A program made the translations under genes and the position numbers. 64,000 nt of DNA from Nakaseomyces glabratus (Eukaryota; Ascomycota; Saccharomycetes; Saccharomycetales; Saccharomycetaceae), in NCBI RefSeq assembly GCF_010111755.1, contig NC_088957.1, positions 248,001 to 312,000 on the forward strand, in the 5' to 3' direction. Below the pieces are notes generated by a model that ran no database searches, was not told where the DNA came from, and was given only the letters and a program-made list of their open reading frames with translations. Numbering within the stretch: position 1 is the first letter of the stretch; each line of letters starts with the position of its first letter. Below are positions 10,089 through 18,070 of the stretch, in pieces.

Positions 10089-11555
10089 CTAGGTTGGATA
10101 CATCGTAATGAAATCCGCTTCATTGTATATTTGCTTATCTATTGGATCGATTACTTCTGTTTCACCCAATTCTATTGCCTTAATATCAACGAGATATTTG
10201 GCTAGTCTTTTTAATCTTTTTGCTTCGTATATATTTCCATTTGGTAGCATAATTGGGTCATCAAATAGTTGTGATTGCGTGTGATGAGCAAACGGTAGAC
10301 TTTCTGCAATAGGCGCAAATGTCTTGTCACAAACTGGACAGCTATTTTGAAGTACCTCCTCTTCAACTTTCTTATCAACCAGTGGACTACTCGATTTGGC
10401 AACCCTTCTATGATGAAGACATTCCCTAGTTTTTAACGTAGAAATACCAAGTGATAAATAAATCAAAAGTGGATCATTTTGGGAGATACCATATAAGGAA
10501 TAATAATCCTTCAAAAATAATTCATTAAGTAGTCCCCATCTTTTATCATCTAGAAGCAGCATATATTTCTCGAAATCTGTATTTTGACTCAAATTCATGT
10601 AACTCAGATCTACAGGTTTTACATGTTGTTGCTCCACAATCTTTGGCTTTTTATGAAAAAAATATTTGTAGGCTCTTATTTCATTCTCTAAAGGATTCCC
10701 ATCGTCCTTGGTAAGAATTGCGCTCCTTTCGCTAGCTTTTGCCTTCATGATCTCTTTACAGTAGTTAATTGACAATAATAGTCCAGAGGCATGTGTCAAC
10801 TCATTGAAATTAGTATTCACAAACTTAAGTAGGTAATCCTGAAAACACTTGATAGCCTCTTCATATTCGGATGCCTTCAGCAATTCAATATATTGTTGAA
10901 ATCTGGCTTCAAATTCGAGTCGTGATCCATTCTTCTTCAAATACGATTTACTATCATTTATCCAATCCAGTAAAGGCCTTAAATCATGATTGTCCACCAA
11001 AGCCGTTGATATTCTATTACCTGTAAGTAAAATATCAGTGTCCAACAAATCCTGTATGCCTTCTTGCTCTAAAAAGGTTACCCCTGGCAATCCTAGTTCT
11101 GGTGAGCTATTGCTAGTGGTATGTCTAGTCAAATAATCACCGATCAATATATTCGTAAATTTTAGATACCATTCCATTAACGGGGTTATATCTGCTACTT
11201 GCTGTTTAGCATTTTCAAGTTCCTTGAAGAAGTTGATACGGACTTCAAGTCTCTTTAATATGGGCACTTCTTCATTGACTCTTTTTTGGAGCCTTTTCTC
11301 AAAGATTTCCACACTCCGTATTATATCCTTCAATTCTTGCAGTGCCTTCTTATCGCCTTCAATATTACCTGATCCTAAAGCAATATTAAGCCTCTCATAA
11401 TGTGAGTTTAATTCATCAATTTCCTTCTCGATTAACCGATTGAGATACCTTGAGTTCCTCTGTAATTGCTCATATGGTATATTGAAACTGTGCTGATTCA
11501 ACTTCAAGTGGAAATCTACATCCGGCTCGTTAATTAAAGAGGTCGTTTCCGCCAT
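10089..11555 (-). CDS. FYV10: GID ubiquitin ligase subunit with degenerate RING
   Basis: A 488-residue Fyv10/Gid9. With Gid2 it forms the RING heterodimer of the GID/CTLH E3 ligase, which degrades gluconeogenic enzymes when glucose returns. An N-terminal coiled-coil region (about residues 15-120) is followed by LisH/CTLH/CRA helical segments (LLDWINDSKSYLKKNGSRLEFEARFQQYIEL). The C-terminal RING-like domain has CPVCDKTFAPI followed by FAHHTQSQLFDDPIMLPNGNIYEAKRL, the incomplete set of zinc ligands seen in this family. S. cerevisiae Fyv10 has 516 residues. It is convergent with BMT5, as expected for YIL096C-YIL097W. Confidence 0.93.
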   Translation of the reverse strand: MAETTSLINEPDVDFHLKLNQHSFNIPYEQLQRNSRYLNRLIEKEIDELNSHYERLNIALGSGNIEGDKKALQELKDIIRSVEIFEKRLQKRVNEEVPILKRLEVRINFFKELENAKQQVADITPLMEWYLKFTNILIGDYLTRHTTSNSSPELGLPGVTFLEQEGIQDLLDTDILLTGNRISTALVDNHDLRPLLDWINDSKSYLKKNGSRLEFEARFQQYIELLKASEYEEAIKCFQDYLLKFVNTNFNELTHASGLLLSINYCKEIMKAKASERSAILTKDDGNPLENEIRAYKYFFHKKPKIVEQQHVKPVDLSYMNLSQNTDFEKYMLLLDDKRWGLLNELFLKDYYSLYGISQNDPLLIYLSLGISTLKTRECLHHRRVAKSSSPLVDKKVEEEVLQNSCPVCDKTFAPIAESLPFAHHTQSQLFDDPIMLPNGNIYEAKRLKRLAKYLVDIKAIELGETEVIDPIDKQIYNEADFITMYPT

Positions 11556-12047
11556 ATCTTTTTATTCAGTAGGTTCGTTCCAAAAACTGACTTCTATAGG
11601 TTTTACTCAACCGCTAAACACTGATGATAAAGTTAGTCATGGAATACCCCGCTGATATACAGCCTGACTTTCCAATTGGCTATATTCTGCTATATAATCC
11701 CTAACTACCGAGCAAACTCGTAGAACACGATCATAACGATTCATTCAGTATGCGAGCACTGCCAATATTACTTAACCACTGTTGTTTATAGAGGATCATA
11801 TTCTTTAGCAAGTCTCATAAGATCGAGTTGCCATGAATGTGTATTTTGAATATAAAAATTCAGGAAGTAAATAACACTGAATATGTGATATGCATTACGC
11901 AGCTAGCATTATTTGTAGATTTTTTTACATGAATAAGCTATTATGAAAAGAGATATTATATGTATACACCCATGATTTAAAGTTAGCTGCTATCTATTTG
12001 TAAGTTTTTTCTTGTTACACTCAATTGCATCTAGACGTTTATATTAT
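11556..12047. other. FYV10 promoter and IDH1 3' flank
   Basis: About 490 bp of AT-rich sequence between the FYV10 start and the IDH1 stop, both on the minus strand. No gene, RNA or repeat was seen. Confidence 0.6.
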
Positions 12048-13124
12048 TTACAATTCACCCAATCTCTTGATGATTGCTTCTGTGAATTCAGTAGTAGATG
12101 CTGAACCACCGATGTCCTTGGTGGTGACTTGTCCCAAGGAGATGACGTCGTGTGTGGCCTTTGCGATTCTCTTAGCGGATTCTGTTAGACCTAGATGCTG
12201 CAACATTAATGTGGAGGACAAGATCATTGCGGTTGGGTTGGCAACGTTCTTACCCTTGATATCTAGACCGACGTGTTGGGAACCTGGTTCGAACACGGCG
12301 TGCTCTCTGCCGTAGTGAGCACCTGCGACCAGACCTGGACCACCGATCAAGGCGGCACCGATGTTACCGATGATGGTACCGTACATAGATGGAGTAACCA
12401 TGACGTCGAACTGGTGTGGCTTTGCGACGGCTTGCATGGACGCATTGTCGACGATGATGGAGGAGGTTTGGATATCTGGGTATTCATTGGCACCGATCTC
12501 TGTGACAGTGTTTCTGAACAGACCGTCACCCATCTTCATGATGTTGGCCTTGTGGACAGCGCACACGCTCTTTCTGTTGTATTTCTTGGCGAAATCAAAG
12601 GCGAATCTGGCGATTCTCTCGGACTTGGCCTTTGTGATGATCTTTAGGGACTCTACTACACCTGGCACGGACTCGTGCTCCAGACCGGAGTACTCACCTT
12701 CTGTGTTCTCTCTGATGACCACCAAGTCCACGTTTGGGATCTTGGTCTTGACACCTGGGACAGACTTGAAGAACGCTACGTGGGCGAACATATCCAGCTG
12801 CTTCCTCAACGCCACGTTGAAAGAGCCATGGTCCGCGATGTCGGCGGAGGTATGCCAGATACCTTTCAAACCGATCTTGTTTCTCTTCAGGGACTCCACA
12901 GCCTGGGAGACGTCCTGGATGTTGTCAGAAGTGCTGATGTCCACTCTCTCCCAGTCAACAGGAATATTCTCAGCTTCGAAGATAGACACAACAGAGTCCG
13001 TGATCTCCTTACCAACACCGTCACCAGGAATCAAAGTCACAGTGTATCTACCACCATACTTCTTAGGCAAGACCAACTCCTTGGCCATAGAGGCCATACC
13101 CCTTCTTTGCACTGTTCTGAACAT
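12048..13124 (-). CDS. IDH1: NAD-dependent isocitrate dehydrogenase, regulatory subunit 1
   Basis: A 358-residue mitochondrial TCA-cycle subunit (S. cerevisiae Idh1 360 aa). Idh1 binds the activator AMP and citrate and pairs with catalytic Idh2. The start region MFRTVQRRGMASMAKEL is a short basic presequence. It is followed by YTVTLIPGDGVGKEITDSV, VVIRENTEGEYSGLEHESVPGV, HKANIMKMGDGLF, VDNASMQ, MYGTIIGNIGAALIGGPGLV and VFEPGSQHVGLDI. The last differs from the catalytic-subunit wording and points to Idh1. Codon use is C/G-ending and strongly biased compared with neighbours. In S. cerevisiae IDH1 is on chromosome XIV, while its neighbours here are chromosome IX genes. Confidence 0.96.
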   Translation of the reverse strand: MFRTVQRRGMASMAKELVLPKKYGGRYTVTLIPGDGVGKEITDSVVSIFEAENIPVDWERVDISTSDNIQDVSQAVESLKRNKIGLKGIWHTSADIADHGSFNVALRKQLDMFAHVAFFKSVPGVKTKIPNVDLVVIRENTEGEYSGLEHESVPGVVESLKIITKAKSERIARFAFDFAKKYNRKSVCAVHKANIMKMGDGLFRNTVTEIGANEYPDIQTSSIIVDNASMQAVAKPHQFDVMVTPSMYGTIIGNIGAALIGGPGLVAGAHYGREHAVFEPGSQHVGLDIKGKNVANPTAMILSSTLMLQHLGLTESAKRIAKATHDVISLGQVTTKDIGGSASTTEFTEAIIKRLGEL

Positions 13125-13949
13125 CCCGAGAATTATTTTCTATGTGTCGTGTGTGTATATGTTCTCTGACACTAAATATAATGTTCTCCATGTGCCATCC
13201 ACCCATCGCAGCATCCTGAAACAACCCACCACTATATATATAGGTGCCCCCCCCTCCAGAGGGGAAAGTTTTTCAAGAAACCCGATGCCTGGTGCTTTCA
13301 CCTCTCACAGTGTGAATCTTTTCTCGAGAAAGTGTCAACTCTGCGCTAATTCACTGGGGGGAGGGGAGAATACCAACATGAACATCACTATAAGGGGGGG
13401 AGAGAAGGGCAAGAGAACCTTCATCTTGCTCTAGGGATGGGATCACACAGAAAGCACAGCACAACGCATTTCCTCAATGCCGATTGGATCATTCGAAGGA
13501 CGAGCCGTAGAGAAACACCCGCACTTCTGTCTTGCAGAGAGATCCCGACATCTCGGTGTTACGATTCTCGCGAAAACAACGCTTTCTCGCATATCTGTTT
13601 TGTACTGCCCCTTCCCCTTCCAGTCAAGTAACTACTTCAGATGCACTCCGAGAGTTCGGGCCTTCGGCCGTGGATCTGGACGTCATTTTGGGGGAACAGG
13701 GGTAATGTTGTACTAGTGATCGCGTGAAAGCATTCGTGAACAAATAAGTATGCGTGCGTGTGTGCGTATAGACGTTAGATCATATGATCGATACGTTTGG
13801 TCGTACATTGTTTTCCAGGTCGAATAGCTGATTTCCCACAAATATGATATTTCTTGGGGGGACATATGCTCAGATTCTATAGCTGGATTGCAACGCCAAT
13901 TGATGTGGAGGGCAAAGAAACCACTACATATATCAAACGGTATTGACTA
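13125..13949. other. IDH1-FMC1 divergent intergenic region
   Basis: About 825 bp. It holds a C8 run (13247-13254) ending in CCCCT, an AGGGG at 13259, a G7 run (13394-13400), a purine-rich GGGGGGAGGGG stretch near 13357, and a perfect 12-bp palindrome GATCATATGATC near 13777. The TATATATATA at 13233-13242 is ~110 bp upstream of IDH1 and is its likely TATA element. ORFs reading plus-strand through IDH1 into this region are antisense shadows. Confidence 0.55.
13233..13242 (-). promoter_or_regulatory. Likely IDH1 TATA element
   Basis: A 10-bp TA alternation ~110 bp upstream of the IDH1 start on the minus strand, with a CCCCT/AGGGG stress-element-like pair immediately upstream (13247-13263). Confidence 0.45.
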
Positions 13950-14432
13950 ATGTCTGCAGCTCATACGTACAGGTCGGTGGTGCGCAGTATTGTGAAGTTC
14001 GAGAGGCCCAATGTTCTGCAACAGCTGGCCAAGAAGCAGAAGGAGGACATCGCTAAGCTTACATACAGGCGTATCCAGGTGGTACGTGACCAGATGACGC
14101 ACAAGAGCGATCCTGTGAAGCTGAAAGAATTGAACAAGGAGGCCATCCTGCTCGGTGCGCAGGTGGAGAAACTAAAGAAGTGGGACCCTGCGAGAGATAA
14201 ACGTGCGTTGTTCATGAAAGATAGAGACTTGGTTCGAGATATTGTAATGTCTAGTCTCCAGGATACAAGATCGAAGAGCCACTTGAAAAATATCGAGATG
14301 TTCTTGACTAACCAAAGAGAGTACGAGGAATTGATAGAGAGATACAATCCCGGTAAAAAACTGTCTCAGGATGAGAAAGTCAAGAGAACTGCTAATAAAG
14401 TTGGCCTGGAGATCCCCCCTGATCTTGTATAA
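13950..14432 (+). CDS. FMC1: ATP synthase assembly factor Fmc1
   Basis: A 160-residue LYR-type mitochondrial matrix protein needed to assemble or stabilise the F1 sector of ATP synthase at high temperature, with Atp12. It opens with AHTYRSVVRSIVKFERP, comparable to the TYRGLLRAILKYERP of S. cerevisiae Fmc1 (155 aa). It ends with the diagnostic NQREYEELIERYNPGKKLSQDEKVKRTANKVGLEIP. The middle is helical and basic. Its position next to SGA1 and FYV10 matches YIL098C. The 5' half uses GC-rich codons (CTG, AAG, GTG), unlike the 3' half. Confidence 0.92.
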   Translation: MSAAHTYRSVVRSIVKFERPNVLQQLAKKQKEDIAKLTYRRIQVVRDQMTHKSDPVKLKELNKEAILLGAQVEKLKKWDPARDKRALFMKDRDLVRDIVMSSLQDTRSKSHLKNIEMFLTNQREYEELIERYNPGKKLSQDEKVKRTANKVGLEIPPDLV

Positions 14433-14605
14433 AAGAAGCGAAAGAATAAACTTTCCATGAATTAAAAAAATAAAAAAAAAACATATTTCTGTAAATAATA
14501 AATAAATAAGGGAATCCAGATAAAAAAACTAATCTATAATATTCTGCAAAATAATCGATTCAACAAATAATAGTAATAAAAAAAAAGAATTGCTTTGTAT
14601 AACAA

Positions 14606-16153
14606 TCAATGCGATAAATAAGCTAGAATTTCCTCTCTAGCTTGATACGCATTCAAATAAGAACCATAAGACCATGTTAGATCAGAGGCACCTTGGTTAT
14701 ACCCTGTGTACTTGTTTATTTGTTCACTCATAGATCCATCGTCGGCTACATGTAATCTGATTTTGTCGAGAAACGAGTCCCCTAAAGCAACAAATGATTT
14801 GATTGTTTCATTGAATGCGTGTGAATGATACTTCACATCAAATTTATCTTTACTATCCGTCTCGATAATAAATTTCCAAAATTCGTCACTTGGAGAAATT
14901 GGAATACTTTTTTCATCTTCTATGAATTTTCTTGCAAGTTTGTACATGTGTTCGGCGGCAGCAGCAGTGGCTAAGTACCATGGGTTACCTTCTGATATTC
15001 CGACACCATCATACACATCCTCCGGATATCTACCTAGTGCCACAGCGGCTAGATTATGCTTCTTTGAATGCCTCTCGTTCTCTTTGTTTATCGGGTACAA
15101 GTCTGACATGGATTCGGTGAGACCATATAATGTATTCAGTATATAGCGGTTGTCCACATGAAATAAGTCTAGATGTTCAGATGTATTACTACCATCATGG
15201 GTGTAAATACTAGCCAATATGGTCGCAATATCTAAACCCGAGCGCTTGCCATAGATCTCCGGGCATGATATGATGTGGTTAGCAGATTTTGAAATGAACC
15301 CTGTCCTATTGTCTAATATGAATTCACGAATCTTATGTCTAGTATCCACCAGAGATTCCACAAATTTTTTTCTCAATAAGTGATTCTGTTTAGCGATTGG
15401 TAATGTTCTCTCAATTGCATAAAGCTGCATAACAGAGGTGAAGAAATGATGTCCCCTAACTTCTTCCCATAGGTCGAAGTTTTCACTTTTCCATTCATCG
15501 ACTATGAATTGCAAATCCCAAAATAGAATATTGTCAAATATATCTTTTGTTACCTTGAAAGGTAGGAAACCCTCTTTGGCATTATGAGTAATAATGTGAT
15601 CAATCTGTTTACCTGTGTTGTTCAAATGTTGTAAGTAATTCAAGATGGTAATTATTCGTAAAGGTGGGCCATCATTCTGGGGTCTGCCCCAATTTTCGTT
15701 AAACTGGGTGTTGTCAACGTTGAATTTGGGCTCACCCAACCCTCTTATTGAAGTTGGAACTCCTTTACCGGAGAGATTATCCAAGCGTTGCAACACAAAC
15801 GAGTTGTTCAAGAACTGGAGTATCCTCCTATGCACCAATTGATCATATTGCAGGTTCTGTTCAATTGCAGGCAACTGTTTAACTAATGTATTGACCACAA
15901 TAGCACTGTCTCTTACCCACTGGTAGTAGTAATCGGGCTCATTTCGAGAGGGTGAAGCCAGTATGGCACCGTTCTCATCGATGAAGTTGTCCAGCAACCT
16001 CTCCAGAGCAATGGAGTTCTGTGCATGCACCCACTCTGTGAAATTACCTCTTGGCACATACCTGTCATGCCAAGAGACAGCATCGCTACGGAGAAATTTC
16101 ACAAAGGGCAACGACACATACAGCGACAACACTCCAACAATCCACAGAAACAT
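14606..16153 (-). CDS. SGA1: Glucoamylase of the Sga1 type (GH15)
   Basis: A 515-residue glucan 1,4-alpha-glucosidase that releases glucose from glycogen; S. cerevisiae Sga1 (549 aa) acts during sporulation. A hydrophobic N-terminus (residues 1-20) looks like a signal peptide or anchor. GH15 landmarks are present: YYYQWVRDSAIV (~75-86), GLGEPKFNVD, and DLWEEVRGHHFFT with the catalytic acid at E230 (by analogy with Aspergillus glucoamylase). SEGNPWYLAT follows, and near the end MSEQ.. (E477, the likely catalytic base) precedes SDLTWSYGSYL. There is no starch-binding domain. It is convergent with FMC1, matching YIL098C-YIL099W, and faces XBP1 across a long promoter region. Confidence 0.93.
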   Translation of the reverse strand: MFLWIVGVLSLYVSLPFVKFLRSDAVSWHDRYVPRGNFTEWVHAQNSIALERLLDNFIDENGAILASPSRNEPDYYYQWVRDSAIVVNTLVKQLPAIEQNLQYDQLVHRRILQFLNNSFVLQRLDNLSGKGVPTSIRGLGEPKFNVDNTQFNENWGRPQNDGPPLRIITILNYLQHLNNTGKQIDHIITHNAKEGFLPFKVTKDIFDNILFWDLQFIVDEWKSENFDLWEEVRGHHFFTSVMQLYAIERTLPIAKQNHLLRKKFVESLVDTRHKIREFILDNRTGFISKSANHIISCPEIYGKRSGLDIATILASIYTHDGSNTSEHLDLFHVDNRYILNTLYGLTESMSDLYPINKENERHSKKHNLAAVALGRYPEDVYDGVGISEGNPWYLATAAAAEHMYKLARKFIEDEKSIPISPSDEFWKFIIETDSKDKFDVKYHSHAFNETIKSFVALGDSFLDKIRLHVADDGSMSEQINKYTGYNQGASDLTWSYGSYLNAYQAREEILAYLSH

Positions 16154-16620
16154 CAGGATAGGAATGTAATTAAGGACTGTTGCTTGGAGTTCTCTTTTCT
16201 CTTTTAACTAAAACAACTTTCTGTATGAAGAAGCCCTGGTTTTAATACTCAGAAAAGCCTTTTTTGTGGTTGCTGTGGTTGTTGTGATTCTGAGTTAGTT
16301 ATTACTTTACACAGACGCCCTTACACCCCTCCCCCTTCTGCCACCCAATTACAGGTTACGTGGATGTGATGTATCGTGAATCAGACGGGCCGTCATGATT
16401 GTGTCATAGGAATAAGAAATGGCGGGGGCGGGGTGGACGGTAAGTATTGCGATCCCTTTTAATAATGCGAATATCCAACAGGGTCTGCGTACTCTTCTGA
16501 GCCACATATTTGCTTCCCCCCCCCCTCCAACAGAAATTTCTTTGCAATACACTTTTCTCGAAGGAGCATTGGCAAATTCTGTGCATATCACCTAGTGCAG
16601 TTGCAGTATACAGTGCAAGT

Positions 16621-16646
16621 GCACAGTGCAGTATACTGCACTGTGC
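16621..16646. repeat. 26-bp perfect palindrome
   Basis: The half-site GCACAGTGCAGTA is followed directly by its exact reverse complement. The left flank (16586-16620) repeats GCAGTATAC and CAGTGCA in imperfect form, so the whole ~60 bp is dense in dyad symmetry. It lies ~470 bp upstream of SGA1 and 1.4 kb upstream of XBP1. Confidence 0.9.
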
Positions 16647-17481
16647 CGAGTAACTAGCTGTGCTGCGTTGATAACGTGCGCGAGAGTGGTCCACCCCCAA
16701 AAACGTTTTGTTCTTTGCTTTTCCCAGTGTGTAACATGGACAAAAATAAGGGACAAGAAACAATTACACTGCAGGGAATTCCCGTGGTTTGTACGTAGTA
16801 TGTACGCAGTTTTCAGGGATAAAACACAGGGTTCTAGATCATCTTTTTTTTTAGACTTTAGATTTTAGATTTCCTAACATCCGTTGGAGATCTGCGCATT
16901 TCTGGTCAAGAAGCAGGCGTTCCCGTATCAATCTATATCGATCCATCGGTTCCCCGTTTTCGGTTCCTCTTCGGCCGCAGTCTGGTTGTAACCGTTTTGT
17001 CTTGGCTTGCAGTCATATCTGATAATGTACTGGTTCAGCAAGGAATGGAAGTTAAGGGAACACTGTGAATGGCCAACCCCACTTCGAGGAATTGTCCTTG
17101 GTTAAACAGGAAGCACCAGAAAAGCTACTGGCCACAGTTCCCAAGTCCCCAGTAACTTCAGGTCGATACCCCAATAACAAGTTGTCTGCAGGCGAAAGCT
17201 GTATTAGCTAAAGATGTTCCGTGCGCGAGACAAACGATCGGACAAACTTAAAGTCGAATGCCTTCACTAAGACTGAAAATCTCCCGCACGAGAATCAACA
17301 ACGCAGAAAAGCTAAGAACAGAAAAGGGAAAATTGACGTGCAGAAAAGCTGGCAGAGAGAGAAACACCCGTACATGTCCGGGTAGACTAACACTGATAAG
17401 GATGATTCATTCTTGATTTCTTTTCTTTTCACGATGACTCTTGTTGCTGAAATCACCGAGAACAGCACGCACGTACACGCA

Positions 17482-17528
17482 AACACACACACAGACACAG
17501 ACACAGAGACACACACACACACAGAGAC
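17482..17528. repeat. CA-rich microsatellite
   Basis: Nearly uninterrupted CA dinucleotides with GA interruptions over 47 bp in the XBP1 upstream region. Confidence 0.9.
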
Positions 17529-17622
17529 AACGCACAACTTCAACGAATACAAAACCCCACTAAGAAAACATAGTGACAGCCACAACTGGAACCTAAAATG
17601 CTTTACTTGCGAAATCGAAGCT

Positions 17623-17670
17623 CATAGCATAGCAAAGCATAGCATAGCATAACATAGCATAACATAACAT
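17623..17670. repeat. Pentanucleotide array CATAG/CATAA
   Basis: About nine tandem five-base units, mostly CATAG turning into CATAA, with one AAAGC-type variant, ~400 bp upstream of XBP1. Confidence 0.9.
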
Positions 17671-17824
17671 CTCTTTTTAAGGGAAGTGTTCTTCTCTTTA
17701 GATAACTAGTATCGCAAGCAACCAGATAAAAGGATATCTACGTCACATAGGTGTTATCAGTGGAGGGTAAACTCAACACACTTTACTCTAGAGGGTGATT
17801 TCTGGAGAAAAGTGGAGTTCAACT

Positions 17825-17840
17825 CCCCCCCCCCCCCCCC
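17825..17840. repeat. Homopolymer run of 16 C
   Basis: Sixteen consecutive C on the plus strand, ~230 bp upstream of XBP1, the longest C/G run in the window. It may be length-variable. Confidence 0.9.
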
Positions 17841-17969
17841 ACACCTGCACAACACTGAGCATAGGCTATGCCTCCAAAAGAAATGCCAAAAACGTGTGGG
17901 AACTCTCATCCACTAGTCTTAGAAATTAGGAAAAGAATAAAACAAAAGAAAACAATACCAATATCGTGA

Positions 17970-17977
17970 TATAAAAA
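17970..17977 (+). promoter_or_regulatory. XBP1 TATA box
   Basis: TATAAAAA ~100 bp upstream of the XBP1 start codon, as expected for a stress-inducible TATA gene. Confidence 0.55.
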
Positions 17978-18070
17978 CACTTGTAAAAACTACTGATCTT
18001 GGATTACCTCTCTTGATTAAATTGGAGTGTTATTAAAAGTAACAGAAAGCCCATACTACAAAATCACTAA

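Larger units (their letters stand above)
16154..18070. other. SGA1-XBP1 divergent intergenic region
   Basis: About 1.9 kb with no credible ORF. It is unusually rich in repeats: a C10 run at 16516-16525, a 26-bp palindrome (16621-16646), a CA microsatellite, a CATAG/CATAA pentamer array and a C16 run, listed separately. CTTCGAG-type motifs (candidate Xbp1 sites) occur at 16557-16563 (reverse) and 17082-17088. Confidence 0.6.

Noticed and set aside
12361..13434. A 357-codon plus-strand ORF across IDH1
   Set aside because: It is antisense to the clearly conserved IDH1 gene. Its length comes from the strong C/G-ending codon bias of IDH1, and its translation resembles no protein.
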